A DNA stretch of 64,000 nt from Pseudomonadota bacterium (GTDB lineage: Bacteria > Pseudomonadota > Alphaproteobacteria > Micavibrionales > UBA2020): assembly GCA_023444705.1 (NCBI GenBank), contig JAEXMB010000095.1, positions 12,697 to 76,696 of the forward strand, in the 5' to 3' direction. This document shows positions 36,616 through 44,856 of the stretch, piece after piece. How positions within the stretch are numbered: the stretch's first letter is position 1; each line of letters begins with the position of its first letter. Both the position numbers and the translations under genes were made by a program. Below the pieces are notes generated by a model that was given only the letters and a program-made list of their open reading frames with translations, searched no databases and had not been told where the DNA came from.

Positions 36616-38000
36616 TCGGCGGGGTCCGCATCGCCAAGGCCGGGGGCGCGGTCAAGCATGATATCGACGTTGATGCCTTCGGGCTGGCCAACCAGAATGG
36701 TGGTCATGTGTGCAGGGTCAAGCAGGCGCTTGGCCATGTCCTGCACCTCGCCGGCGCTGACCGCATTGATGCGCTTGGCGCGCGTCGTCAGCTCGTCCGG
36801 CGTCAGGTTGTTCAGGCGCAACGACAGCAGGACATCGGCGATGTCGCTGGTGGTGGTGAGTTCAAGCGGCAATGCGCCGATCAGGTACGACTTGGCGTCG
36901 GCCAGCTCCTGCTTGCTGACTTTCTGGGCTGCCATGCGCGCGAATTCGCTGCGGATGACGTCAAGCGCCTCGGGCGTTTTGGCGTTGCCGACAGACAGGG
37001 TCGTTTGCAGGACGTTGGCGTAATCCTGCGTCAGCAGGGTGCTGTAAATGCCATAGGTCAGGCCGCGCTTTTCGCGCACCTCCTTCATCAGGCGGCTGTC
37101 AAAGCCACCGCCGCCGAGGATATAGGCCATGACCTGTGCCGTATACCAGTCCTTGTCGGTGCGTGCGATGCCGGGCTGGGCGATGGCAATGTAGGTTTGC
37201 GGTGCGTCGACGGGCAACAGGATGGTCTTGCCTTCGTGGACGGGTGTGGCGGGCTGTCCTTGCGGGCGCGCGGCCTGTGCCGGCAGGGGGGCGAAGACCT
37301 TGGCGATCATCGCATGCGCTTCTTCCTTGGTCATGTCGCCGACGATGACGATGCTCAGCAGGTTTTGCGCGAACTGGCTTTTGACGAAATCGACAAGGTC
37401 GCGGCGGGTGATGCGCGCAATGCTCGACAGCGTGCCGCCGCCGGGCTGGCCGTAATAATGGCCTTCAAATACCATGCCATTGAAGGTCCGCGCCGACAGC
37501 CATGCGGGGTCGCCTTTGTTGGTCTTGATCTCTGCCGACAGCGCGTCTTTCATACGCGCGATGGCCTCGTCGTCAAAACGCGGTTGCGTCAGGGCAAGGG
37601 CCAGCAGGTCAAAGGCGAGGTCCTTGTGCGCGCTGGTGGTGCGCAGGCTGCCCATAAAGGCATCGCGCGCGGGGGCAAAGCCCATATAGATGGCGTTGTT
37701 GGCCAGCTGCGCCTGAAAGTCCTGGCTCTTGATGTCGCCAGCGCCTTCGTCGAGCAGGACGGAGGCCAGCTTGGCAAGGCCCGCTTTATCCTCGGGGTCG
37801 TGGATCAACCCGCCCGCAAAGGCGAACTTCATGGTGACGAGGGGCAGGCTGTGATCCTCAACCAGCCAGGCCTCGATGCCGGTGTCAGAGGTAATGCGGT
37901 CAACTTTGAAATTCGGCCCGTCTTTGGCGGCGTGCGCTGGCAGGGCAACCAGCAACAGGAAGGTAAAGGCCAGCAAGGCAGCGGTCGCGCGGATCATCAT
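36612..38000 (-). CDS. M16-family peptidase-like subunit lacking the zinc motif
   Basis: A 462-residue exported protein (signal MIRATAALLAFTFLLLVALPAHAA) of the insulinase-like M16 family. The position of the HxxEH zinc motif is replaced by GLIHDPEDKAGLAKLASVLLDEGA, so it should be catalytically inactive on its own. The C-terminal M16 domain retains GGGGFDSRLMKEVREKRGLTYG, the Arg/Tyr substrate-binding pair typical of the partner subunit. Such inactive subunits form a heterodimer with an active one, here the gene directly upstream, overlapping by 4 bases. Confidence 0.88.
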   Translation of the reverse strand: MMIRATAALLAFTFLLLVALPAHAAKDGPNFKVDRITSDTGIEAWLVEDHSLPLVTMKFAFAGGLIHDPEDKAGLAKLASVLLDEGAGDIKSQDFQAQLANNAIYMGFAPARDAFMGSLRTTSAHKDLAFDLLALALTQPRFDDEAIARMKDALSAEIKTNKGDPAWLSARTFNGMVFEGHYYGQPGGGTLSSIARITRRDLVDFVKSQFAQNLLSIVIVGDMTKEEAHAMIAKVFAPLPAQAARPQGQPATPVHEGKTILLPVDAPQTYIAIAQPGIARTDKDWYTAQVMAYILGGGGFDSRLMKEVREKRGLTYGIYSTLLTQDYANVLQTTLSVGNAKTPEALDVIRSEFARMAAQKVSKQELADAKSYLIGALPLELTTTSDIADVLLSLRLNNLTPDELTTRAKRINAVSAGEVQDMAKRLLDPAHMTTILVGQPEGINVDIMLDRAPGLGDADPAE

Positions 38001-39415
38001 CGGTTCACCTCCGGCGCGGTCACGATGGGCGGTGGCGGCGCATTTGCCGCCGCAGGTTTTTTGCTGGCGCCTGATGGTGTCGTCAGAAGGCCGGTGATGG
38101 GCAGGTTTTCCGCGCGCAGGATGGTGTCGGCAGCGGCGTTGACGTCTTCGATGGTCAGCGCATTGATGCGATCGAGCCTGTTTTGCACATAGTCGATGTC
38201 AAAGCCGCTGCACAGCGCGCGGCCAAATAGCAGGGCCGGGCCCTGCAGGCTGTCGAGGTAATAGGTGAAGCTTGCTTCCTTGCGGCTTTTGGCGGCGTTG
38301 AGTTCCTCAAGCGTCACGCCCTTGTCGCGCAGGCGCTTGATCTCGCGCTCGATGGCTTCTTCGAGCTTGGCGGGCGTGGTGTTGGGCGTGGGGCTGGCAT
38401 AGACGACAAAGCTGGTGTCATTGAGGCTGATAGGGTCGTAGTTGACGCCGGCGGCGACGGCCAGCTTTTCTTCGACGACAAGCTTGCGGTACAGGCGCGA
38501 GGTTGCCGTGCCGCCGAGGATCTCGCCCAGCACATCGGCGGCGTCGCTGCCGCGCGGCGCGCGGTAGACCTTCATCACGGTGGGAATACCCGCGCGCGCG
38601 TCTTCAAGCACCAGACGCTGGGTGCTGATGACGGGGGCGGGGCGCGGGCGCTGGCGCGGCTCGATCTCCGCCACCGGAAGGTCGCCGTAATATTTATAGG
38701 CCAGCGGCTTGAGTTCGGCAGCGGTGATGTCGCCCGCGACGATCAGGATGGCGTTGTTGGCGGCATACCATTTCTGGTAGCTGTCAAGCGCATCCTCGCG
38801 CGTGAGTTCCTTGATCTCGTGCAGCCAGCCGATGACGGGCGTGCCGTAGGGATGGTTGATGAAGGCGGCGGCCATCATCTGTTCGTTGAACAGTGATTGC
38901 GGCTGGTTGTCCACGCGCATGTTGCGCTCCTCGATCACCACCTGGCGCTCCGACGCCACCACGGCAGGGGTGAGCTGGAGGTTGGTCATGCGGTCCGCTT
39001 CCATCTCCATCACCTTGGGCAGGTATTCACGCGCCACGTTCTGGTAGTAAGCGGTGAAGTCGTGGGAGGTGAAAGCGTTGTCGTTGCCGCCCAGTTTCTT
39101 GACGGTGGTTGAAATCGCGTTGCCGGGAAACTTTGGCGTGCCCTTGAACATCAGGTGTTCAAGGAAATGCGCGATGCCCGATTTGCCCTGCTGTTCGTCG
39201 GCGGCGCCGAATTTGTACCAGATCATATGAGAGACCACGGGGGCGCGGTGGTTTTCGATGACGACGACCTGCAGGCCGTTTTCAAGATAAAATGTCTCGA
39301 CCTCGAAGTTTTTTGCCTGTGCGGCGGCAGGGGCAAGCAACAGCAACACCAGCGCAAACATAGCGCAGGCGTGCGAAAGACGCAGGAGTGGCCTTGGTGA
39401 AAAAAGCGCGGTCAT
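37997..39415 (-). CDS. M16-family zinc metallopeptidase, active subunit
   Basis: A 472-residue exported peptidase (signal about 1-34, ending APAAAQAKN). The zinc motif HFLEH (HxxEH) is in GIAHFLEHLMFKGTP near residue 77, with the downstream Glu of the M16 family expected in the EMEADRMTNLQL segment. The start at 39415 places MTALFS before the signal peptide; an upstream in-frame start at 39511 would run into chorismate mutase. It is first in an operon with the inactive partner and pgi and divergent from chorismate mutase with a 47-base spacer. Confidence 0.9.
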   Translation of the reverse strand: MTALFSPRPLLRLSHACAMFALVLLLLAPAAAQAKNFEVETFYLENGLQVVVIENHRAPVVSHMIWYKFGAADEQQGKSGIAHFLEHLMFKGTPKFPGNAISTTVKKLGGNDNAFTSHDFTAYYQNVAREYLPKVMEMEADRMTNLQLTPAVVASERQVVIEERNMRVDNQPQSLFNEQMMAAAFINHPYGTPVIGWLHEIKELTREDALDSYQKWYAANNAILIVAGDITAAELKPLAYKYYGDLPVAEIEPRQRPRPAPVISTQRLVLEDARAGIPTVMKVYRAPRGSDAADVLGEILGGTATSRLYRKLVVEEKLAVAAGVNYDPISLNDTSFVVYASPTPNTTPAKLEEAIEREIKRLRDKGVTLEELNAAKSRKEASFTYYLDSLQGPALLFGRALCSGFDIDYVQNRLDRINALTIEDVNAAADTILRAENLPITGLLTTPSGASKKPAAANAPPPPIVTAPEVNR

Positions 39416-39462
39416 GGTAAGCTCTGGTGGATGATCACCTGTGTAGCAGAAATGGTTGAAAA

Positions 39463-39861
39463 ATGAAAGAAAACAAGCGCCAAACCGTGAAAAAGCCCGC
39501 CCGCAAAGCAAAGGCTGTGGATAACACGGCGGATGTTCTGGATGATTTGCGCGCCCATTTGCGCCCGTTTCGCGGCAAGATCGACGCGCTGGATGATAAA
39601 ATCATGGCGCTTTTGGCTAAACGCTTTGCCATTGTGCGCGCGGTCGGCGAACTCAAGGCTGCGCATAATTTTCCCTCCTATATCAGCGACCGGGTGGTGC
39701 AGGTACGCGAGCGCAACGCCGCAACCGGTAAGAAATATGGAATTGATCCCGATTTCGTGCGCATGCTCTATAGCCTGATCATCTATCAGTCGTGTGCCGA
39801 GGAAGACATCATCAAGCACGCACAACGCACCAAGCGCGCCAAGGCCAAGAAGCAGAAATAA
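39463..39861 (+). CDS. Chorismate mutase (AroQ type)
   Basis: A 132-residue all-helical AroQ-class chorismate mutase, which converts chorismate to prephenate for Phe/Tyr synthesis. The core LRPFRGKIDALDDKIMALLAKRFAIVRAVGELKA has the family spacing of Arg, Asp and Arg/Lys active-site residues. A Lys-rich N-terminal tail (about 25 residues) and a Lys-rich C-terminus flank it. The stop shares a base with the rsmB start (TAATG). Confidence 0.9.
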   Translation: MKENKRQTVKKPARKAKAVDNTADVLDDLRAHLRPFRGKIDALDDKIMALLAKRFAIVRAVGELKAAHNFPSYISDRVVQVRERNAATGKKYGIDPDFVRMLYSLIIYQSCAEEDIIKHAQRTKRAKAKKQK

Positions 39862-41189
39862 TGGAACACGACGTCAGCGATAGCGCGGGACTGGCCGCGC
39901 GCCGCGTCGCCTATGCGGCGCTCAACGATATTTTCTACCGCAAGCGCAGTCTTGACGAAGTGTTCGATGCGCGTGCGCAGACGGGGCAGGATTTCGCCGT
40001 GCTGGAGCCGCGCGACCGCGCCTTCGTGCGCCTGCTGGTCAGTGTCGTGCTGAAACGCGCCAACGAATTTGATGCGCATCTGGCAACTTTGCTGCATGAG
40101 CCGCTTGAGGCGCTCGCACCAGCGCAGATGCTGACGATTTTCCGTCTTGGCATGGCGCAGCTCTGCATTCTCAAAACGCCCGCGCATGCGGTGGTCGATA
40201 CCTGTGTTGAACTGGCGGCGGCAGAAGGCATCGCGCACCACAAATCGCTGGTCAATGCGGTGATGCGCCGTCTGGTGCGTGAAGGCTATACGCCGCTTGA
40301 CGACCGCGATGCGGGCCGCGCGATGCTGCCTGACTGGTTGTGGCAGGAATGGGTGCGCGATTACGGTGTTGAAACGTCCCTTGATATGGCGGCGTCGCTG
40401 CTTGATGACGCGCCAGTCGATTTTACCTTGCGCGACAATGCGGCGGAAAACGTCGAGGTCTGGGCGCAGGCCTTGCAGGCGCAGATTTTGCCGACAGGCA
40501 GTTTGCGCAAATCATCCGGCGGTTTTATTCCCTCGCTGGCAGGGTTTGATGAAGGTGCATGGTGGGTGCAAAATGCTGCGGCCGCCATTCCGGCCAAGCT
40601 ACTTGATCTCAAGGGTGGCATGACGGTGGTCGATTTATGTGCTGCGCCCGGCGGCAAGACCGCGCAACTGGCTACGGCGGGCGCGCAGGTGATTGCGCTT
40701 GACCGCTCCGCCCCGCGCATGAAGCGGCTGGATGAAAATATGGCGCGGCTGAAGCTTGATGTGAAAACCGTCGTCGCCGATGGTGCCGTGTGGCAACCCG
40801 ACGCTCTTGTCGATGCCGTGTTGCTCGATGCGCCGTGTTCCGCCACGGGTACTTTGCGCCACCAGCCCGATGCGCTGTGGCTCAAACAACCCGCCGATCA
40901 GGTGAAACTTGCAGCCCTGCAGTCGCGTCTGCTGGATAACGCATGGACAATGCTGCGCGCAGGCGGGGTGCTGGTGTATTGCACATGCTCCCTGCAAAAG
41001 GCGGAGGGCGAGCATCAGGTCGACGCTTTCCTTGCGCGCACGCCAAATGCCGAACGCGTGGCGCTGAGTGCCGCAGGGCTTGAAATGGCCGTCACCGCGC
41101 AAGGCGATCTGCGTATCCTGCCCCATTACTGGCGCGAGAGCGGCGGCCTTGACGGCTTCTATATCGCCTGCCTGCGCAAAGTTGCCTAA
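39861..41189 (+). CDS. rsmB: 16S rRNA (cytosine-967 C5) methyltransferase RsmB
   Basis: A 442-residue protein. Residues 1-140 are a NusB-like RNA-binding domain (AARRVAYAALNDI onward) and residues about 215-440 are the Rossmann methyltransferase. Catalytic blocks are DLCAAPGGKTAQLA (SAM site), DAPCSATGTLRHQPD (Cys of motif IV) and CTCSLQKAEGE (nucleophile Cys of motif VI). The ATG at 39861 was chosen over the open frame to 39792 because it opens the conserved NusB region and is coupled to chorismate mutase. The rsmB-rpe-heparinase order is seen in other alphaproteobacteria. Confidence 0.92.
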   Translation: MEHDVSDSAGLAARRVAYAALNDIFYRKRSLDEVFDARAQTGQDFAVLEPRDRAFVRLLVSVVLKRANEFDAHLATLLHEPLEALAPAQMLTIFRLGMAQLCILKTPAHAVVDTCVELAAAEGIAHHKSLVNAVMRRLVREGYTPLDDRDAGRAMLPDWLWQEWVRDYGVETSLDMAASLLDDAPVDFTLRDNAAENVEVWAQALQAQILPTGSLRKSSGGFIPSLAGFDEGAWWVQNAAAAIPAKLLDLKGGMTVVDLCAAPGGKTAQLATAGAQVIALDRSAPRMKRLDENMARLKLDVKTVVADGAVWQPDALVDAVLLDAPCSATGTLRHQPDALWLKQPADQVKLAALQSRLLDNAWTMLRAGGVLVYCTCSLQKAEGEHQVDAFLARTPNAERVALSAAGLEMAVTAQGDLRILPHYWRESGGLDGFYIACLRKVA

Positions 41190-41226
41190 ACCTATGGGCA
41201 GTCTGCAACTTTTGTTCAAATAGGCG

Positions 41227-41255
41227 TTGCCCGATTCGCGGGCAGGTGTTATAAA
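41227..41255 (+). promoter_or_regulatory. rpe promoter, probably giving a leaderless mRNA
   Basis: TTGCCC (41227-41232) and TATAAA (41250-41255) are exactly 17 bases apart. The -10 ends 6 bases before the rpe ATG at 41262, so transcription would begin at or next to the start codon. A small inverted repeat TGCCCG-N5-CGGGCA (41228-41244) lies between the boxes. Confidence 0.5.
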
Positions 41256-41261
41256 TGCCTT

Positions 41262-41921
41262 ATGAGTCAACGGGTTCGCATAGCTCCATCCATCCTGAGT
41301 GCCGATTTCTCCCAGTTAGGGGCTGAAATTGCGGCCATTGATGCTGCGGGTGCGGATTACATACATCTGGATGTCATGGACGGCCACTTCGTGCCCAACA
41401 TCACCTTCGGCGCGCCCGTGATCGCGCACCTGCGCAAGACCACCCAAAAGATTTTCGATGTCCACCTGATGATCTCGCCGGTCGATGCCTTTATCGAGGA
41501 CTTTGCCAAGGCGGGGGCGGACATTATTACGGTTCATCCCGAGGCCGGCCCGCACGTGCATCGCACCGTGCAACTGATCAAGTCGCTCGGCAAGAAGGCG
41601 GGGGTTGCGCTCAACCCCGCAACGCCCGTGGATGTCCTCGACCATCTGATGCAAGACGTCGACCTTATTCTGGTCATGACCGTCAACCCCGGCTTCGGGG
41701 GGCAAAAGTTTATTCCGCTGCTCGATAAAATACAGGCGGTCCGCGAACGTATCTCGCGTTGCGGACGGGCAATCGACCTGCAGGTCGACGGCGGCATAAC
41801 GGCTGAAACCGCACCACAGGCCATACAGGCGGGGGCTGATGTCCTTGTGGCGGGAACAGCTGTCTTCAAGGAGAAAGACTACGCGCAGGCAATCCAACGA
41901 TTGCGCGGGGTTACGGGGTAA
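41262..41921 (+). CDS. rpe: Ribulose-phosphate 3-epimerase
   Basis: A 219-residue TIM-barrel enzyme that interconverts ribulose-5-phosphate and xylulose-5-phosphate. Signature blocks are [13 protein letters not shown] (residue 5), [16 protein letters not shown] (about 36), DVHLMI and [15 protein letters not shown] (about 140). [11 protein letters not shown] (about 175) carries the second active-site Asp. Length matches the family. No Shine-Dalgarno is visible; see the promoter entry. It supplies pentose phosphates, which also feed PRPP synthesis. Confidence 0.95.
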   Translation: MSQRVRIAPSILSADFSQLGAEIAAIDAAGADYIHLDVMDGHFVPNITFGAPVIAHLRKTTQKIFDVHLMISPVDAFIEDFAKAGADIITVHPEAGPHVHRTVQLIKSLGKKAGVALNPATPVDVLDHLMQDVDLILVMTVNPGFGGQKFIPLLDKIQAVRERISRCGRAIDLQVDGGITAETAPQAIQAGADVLVAGTAVFKEKDYAQAIQRLRGVTG

Positions 41922-42039
41922 ACCTCTTGCGCGACTTTCGCTTTTGAAACGGACAGGCGGCGGTGATAGAGGGTGTGAGAGTTATCATGTAAGCGGATGA
42001 AAAGCCGCGCATGAAGGGGCACTGGGGATCTAAGGTTTA

Positions 42040-43707
42040 ATGGCAAATCTCGCCGACATCGGGTTAGTATATAAGGGGATTCGTCCGCTGCAAAAGCTGG
42101 GCGCGCAGGCGCGCGACCTGGCGGAAACCCTGAACTACCCGCTCAAGCGCATTCGCGAGGAAGCGCCGCGCCATCTGCTGGTCGTGCCGCCCGATCCGTG
42201 GGCGGGGGACTCCCAGCGCGGGCGCGACATGATCGCGGGCATTTTCCGTTTCGGCGGGCAGACCATCGCGCGCGACAGCCTGTCGTGGGAGCCGCTGGGG
42301 GCCAAGCCCGAATGGCTGTACGACCTGCACAGTTTTGAATTTTTGCGCGACCTGCGCTCGGTCGGTGGCGACCGCGCACGACGCATGGCGCGCGAGATGG
42401 TGGCCAGCTGGCTCGATCATTACGTGAAACTCAGCGGCCCGACCGCGCGTCCTGACATCATCGGCGTGCGCCTGTCGAGCTGGATGTCCTTCCACGATTT
42501 CTTCTGCGCCTCGGCCGACGATACATTCCGCGAAAGCTATTTCATCAGCCTTGTGCGTCAGGCGAAATACCTGCAACGCGTTCTGCCCGGTCACCTGACA
42601 GGCATTTCGCTGATGCGCGCGCTCAAGGGGCTGGCTTATAGCGGCCTTGCGCTCGAAGGCGGGGAGGAGCGTCTGGAAAGCGCCTTCCGCCTGATCCTGC
42701 GCGAAATCCGCGATCAGATCCTGCCCGACGGTTGCCATGTCAGTCGCAACCCGCAATCGACCTTTGAATTTTTGCAAATCCTTGTCGATCTGCGCACGGC
42801 GCTCAACGCCGCGCGCCTGCCCATGCCGGATGAACTGCAACACGCCATCGACCGCATCGCGCCCGCCGTCAAGTTCTTCCGCCACGGCTGCGGGGCGCTG
42901 GCGCATTTCAACGGCGCGCAGGAAGGCAACCCGCATATCTGCGACGCCACGCTGATGCATTCGGGCGCGCGCGGCAAGGCGATGAAATCGCTGCCGCACG
43001 GCGGTTTTGACAAGATCTATCAGGGCCGCGCGCAAGTGCTGATGGACATCGGCCTGCCGCCCACCGCACCGAAATACAGCGAGCGCGCCCATGCGGGCCT
43101 GCTGTCGTTTGAATACAGCTACGGCAAGGACCGCGTGTTCGTGAACTGCGGCTCGTCGCCGCTCAAGGGCACATGGCGCGACATGCTGCGCACCACGGCC
43201 GCACATACCGCGCTGGTGGTTGATTGTCGCAATATCTTCCAGCTCGACGACAAGGGCCAATTGACCGAAAAGGTCGAGCTGACCCACCGCAAGAGCGAAG
43301 ATACGCGCGTGGCTTTGCTCGAGGCGTCGCATACCGGCTATCGCACACGCCTTGGCCTGATGCACCGCCGCCGCCTGTGCCTGACCGACAATGGCGATGT
43401 GCTGTCGGGCGAGGATACGCTGGCCGGCCGCAGCGGCGTCCCCTATACCTTGCGCTTTCACCTGCATCCCGCCATTCAGGCTTCGCTGGTGCAGGAGGGG
43501 AGCGAAGTGTTGTTGCGCGCGCGCAGCGGCATGGGCTGGCGCTTTACCGCACCCGGCGCCACGCTGGCGCTTGAGGAAAGCGTGCATGTGTCCTGCGGCG
43601 AAGCGCCGCGCCGCACCTTGCAGATCGTCATCAGCGGCGTGACCGCGAGCGAGAACGACCTGCGCGCCTGGGAGCTGAAGCGCGAGAAACTGGCGCCGTC
43701 CGCCTAA
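42040..43707 (+). CDS. Heparinase II/III family protein
   Basis: A 555-residue protein with an N-terminal alpha-helical toroid region (about 90-330) and a beta-sandwich C-terminus, the layout of the heparinase II/III lyase family. Conserved points include DNA-encoded blocks SWMSFHDFFCASAD, GLALEGGEERLE, DGCHVSRNPQSTFE and the C-terminal FVNCGSSPLKGTWRDMLRTTAAHTALVVD. The last contains the catalytic-domain His region. No signal peptide is seen, unlike secreted lyases. This cytosolic alphaproteobacterial branch next to rsmB and rpe has no known substrate. TAAGG precedes the ATG. Confidence 0.82.
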   Translation: MANLADIGLVYKGIRPLQKLGAQARDLAETLNYPLKRIREEAPRHLLVVPPDPWAGDSQRGRDMIAGIFRFGGQTIARDSLSWEPLGAKPEWLYDLHSFEFLRDLRSVGGDRARRMAREMVASWLDHYVKLSGPTARPDIIGVRLSSWMSFHDFFCASADDTFRESYFISLVRQAKYLQRVLPGHLTGISLMRALKGLAYSGLALEGGEERLESAFRLILREIRDQILPDGCHVSRNPQSTFEFLQILVDLRTALNAARLPMPDELQHAIDRIAPAVKFFRHGCGALAHFNGAQEGNPHICDATLMHSGARGKAMKSLPHGGFDKIYQGRAQVLMDIGLPPTAPKYSERAHAGLLSFEYSYGKDRVFVNCGSSPLKGTWRDMLRTTAAHTALVVDCRNIFQLDDKGQLTEKVELTHRKSEDTRVALLEASHTGYRTRLGLMHRRRLCLTDNGDVLSGEDTLAGRSGVPYTLRFHLHPAIQASLVQEGSEVLLRARSGMGWRFTAPGATLALEESVHVSCGEAPRRTLQIVISGVTASENDLRAWELKREKLAPSA

Positions 43708-43736
43708 TACACTGAAATAATTATAAAATCCGCCTT

Positions 43737-43767
43737 CATTGTTCCTTTACATATATATGGGACAATG
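43737..43767 (+). promoter_or_regulatory. Hairpin covering the ribosome site of the glutaminase-like gene
   Basis: CATTGTTCC (43737-43745) and GGGACAATG (43759-43767) pair over 9 positions (one G-U in RNA) around a 13-base A/T-only spacer apart from one C. The right arm contains GGGA, the only plausible ribosome site for the ATG at 43773. It may instead be a DNA operator. Confidence 0.4.
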
Positions 43768-43772
43768 GCCGC

Positions 43773-44531
43773 ATGGAAATTCCGTCCGCCCATATCCAGC
43801 CCGCGCAGACCGAGCCTTTGTCCGTGACCGAGGCGGTGGCGCTGTTTGACCGCCTTGCCAATATGGACCATCTGGCTTTCGACTGGGCGAAAGAGGGGTG
43901 TTATGCCCGCGCGCATCTGATGTGCCGCGAGATACAGGACCACGGCCATATGCCCTCCAAGGCCTGGGCCTTTGAGCGCGACGGCGGCAAGCTGAGCCTC
44001 TCCACGCCCGAAAAAGGTATTGTCGAGTGGTGGTACCACGTCGCACCCGCCTTGCCCGTGCAGCGTGCCAGTGGCGAGGTGCAAATCTGCGTTTTCGATC
44101 CCGCGATCTTTGACGGGCCCGTACCCTTGGAGCAGTGGTCGCGTACCTTCGGCGGCCGGGCAGAGGAAACCTATGTCGCCGCCTTTGGCGTCGGGCCTGA
44201 CGGTTCGCGCAGCGATTACCGCCCCGCCGATACCCGCGCGGGCTTTGAATGGAAAGGCATGCCCACCGACGATACGACCGATGCCGATGCGGAACAGGTG
44301 GTCATCGCCAACCTCGGCATCATCAAAAAATACGGCGTCACGCCGCGCGTGGTTTACAGTACCGAAATCCGTGCGGAGGCCGAGGCCGCCTTTGGCCGCG
44401 CGCTGCCCAAGGAAGGCGCGCGCTGGGTGGCAATGCCCTTGCATCAGGCGCGCGAGGACGATAATCATGAGATGGTCGCAAGGCTGACAGACAACATAGC
44501 CCCGACACCGCCACCTGTCAGAAAGGGATAG
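43773..44531 (+). CDS. Protein-glutaminase-like cysteine hydrolase
   Basis: A 252-residue protein that matches the protein-glutamine glutaminase family by its triad motifs. EGCYARAHLMCREI carries the Cys (43), VEWWYHVAPAL the His (89) and ICVFDPAIFDGP the Asp (109). Known members deamidate glutamine side chains in proteins and are secreted with a pro-region. Here there is no signal peptide and only about 40 residues precede the Cys, so it should act in the cytosol or be delivered by a leaderless route. Residues about 120-250 are a family-unlike extension. A 67-residue gene follows 6 bases downstream. The fold call is based on motif recall, not a search. Confidence 0.68.
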   Translation: MEIPSAHIQPAQTEPLSVTEAVALFDRLANMDHLAFDWAKEGCYARAHLMCREIQDHGHMPSKAWAFERDGGKLSLSTPEKGIVEWWYHVAPALPVQRASGEVQICVFDPAIFDGPVPLEQWSRTFGGRAEETYVAAFGVGPDGSRSDYRPADTRAGFEWKGMPTDDTTDADAEQVVIANLGIIKKYGVTPRVVYSTEIRAEAEAAFGRALPKEGARWVAMPLHQAREDDNHEMVARLTDNIAPTPPPVRKG

Positions 44532-44537
44532 CGTTTC

Positions 44538-44741
44538 ATGATCAAAAGCACTGCCCGCATCCGCCGCATCATCGAGGAAAACGGCAAGACGCTTGTATCG
44601 TTTGACCGTCACGATGCGTACTTCCACGCCGAAGGCGACGTCGCCAAGGCCCTGCGTCAGGCGGAAGAACTGGGGCTGGTCGTGCATTTCACGTATGACG
44701 CCGATTTGAAAATTCTCGGTGTTGTGGCGCACAATCAATAA
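44538..44741 (+). CDS. 67-residue protein coupled to the glutaminase-like gene
   Basis: A small protein with alternating beta and alpha segments (RRIIEENGKTLVSFDRHDAYF, AKALRQAEELGLVVHFTYDADLKILGVV). No family is recognised. AAGGG lies 10 bases before the ATG and only 6 bases separate it from the upstream stop, so the two are almost certainly cotranscribed. Its size and position allow a role as an inhibitor or cofactor of the neighbouring enzyme, but nothing in the sequence proves this. Confidence 0.7.
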   Translation: MIKSTARIRRIIEENGKTLVSFDRHDAYFHAEGDVAKALRQAEELGLVVHFTYDADLKILGVVAHNQ

Positions 44742-44856
44742 TCTTTTCAATGCGATATTTATCGGCTGCGGGGGCTATCACAGGCCTCTGGCGTGAGCTA
44801 TATTAAGCGGGTTCTTTTACCGCACGTTTATTCACGCGAGTCCGGAGGCTTTAGCC

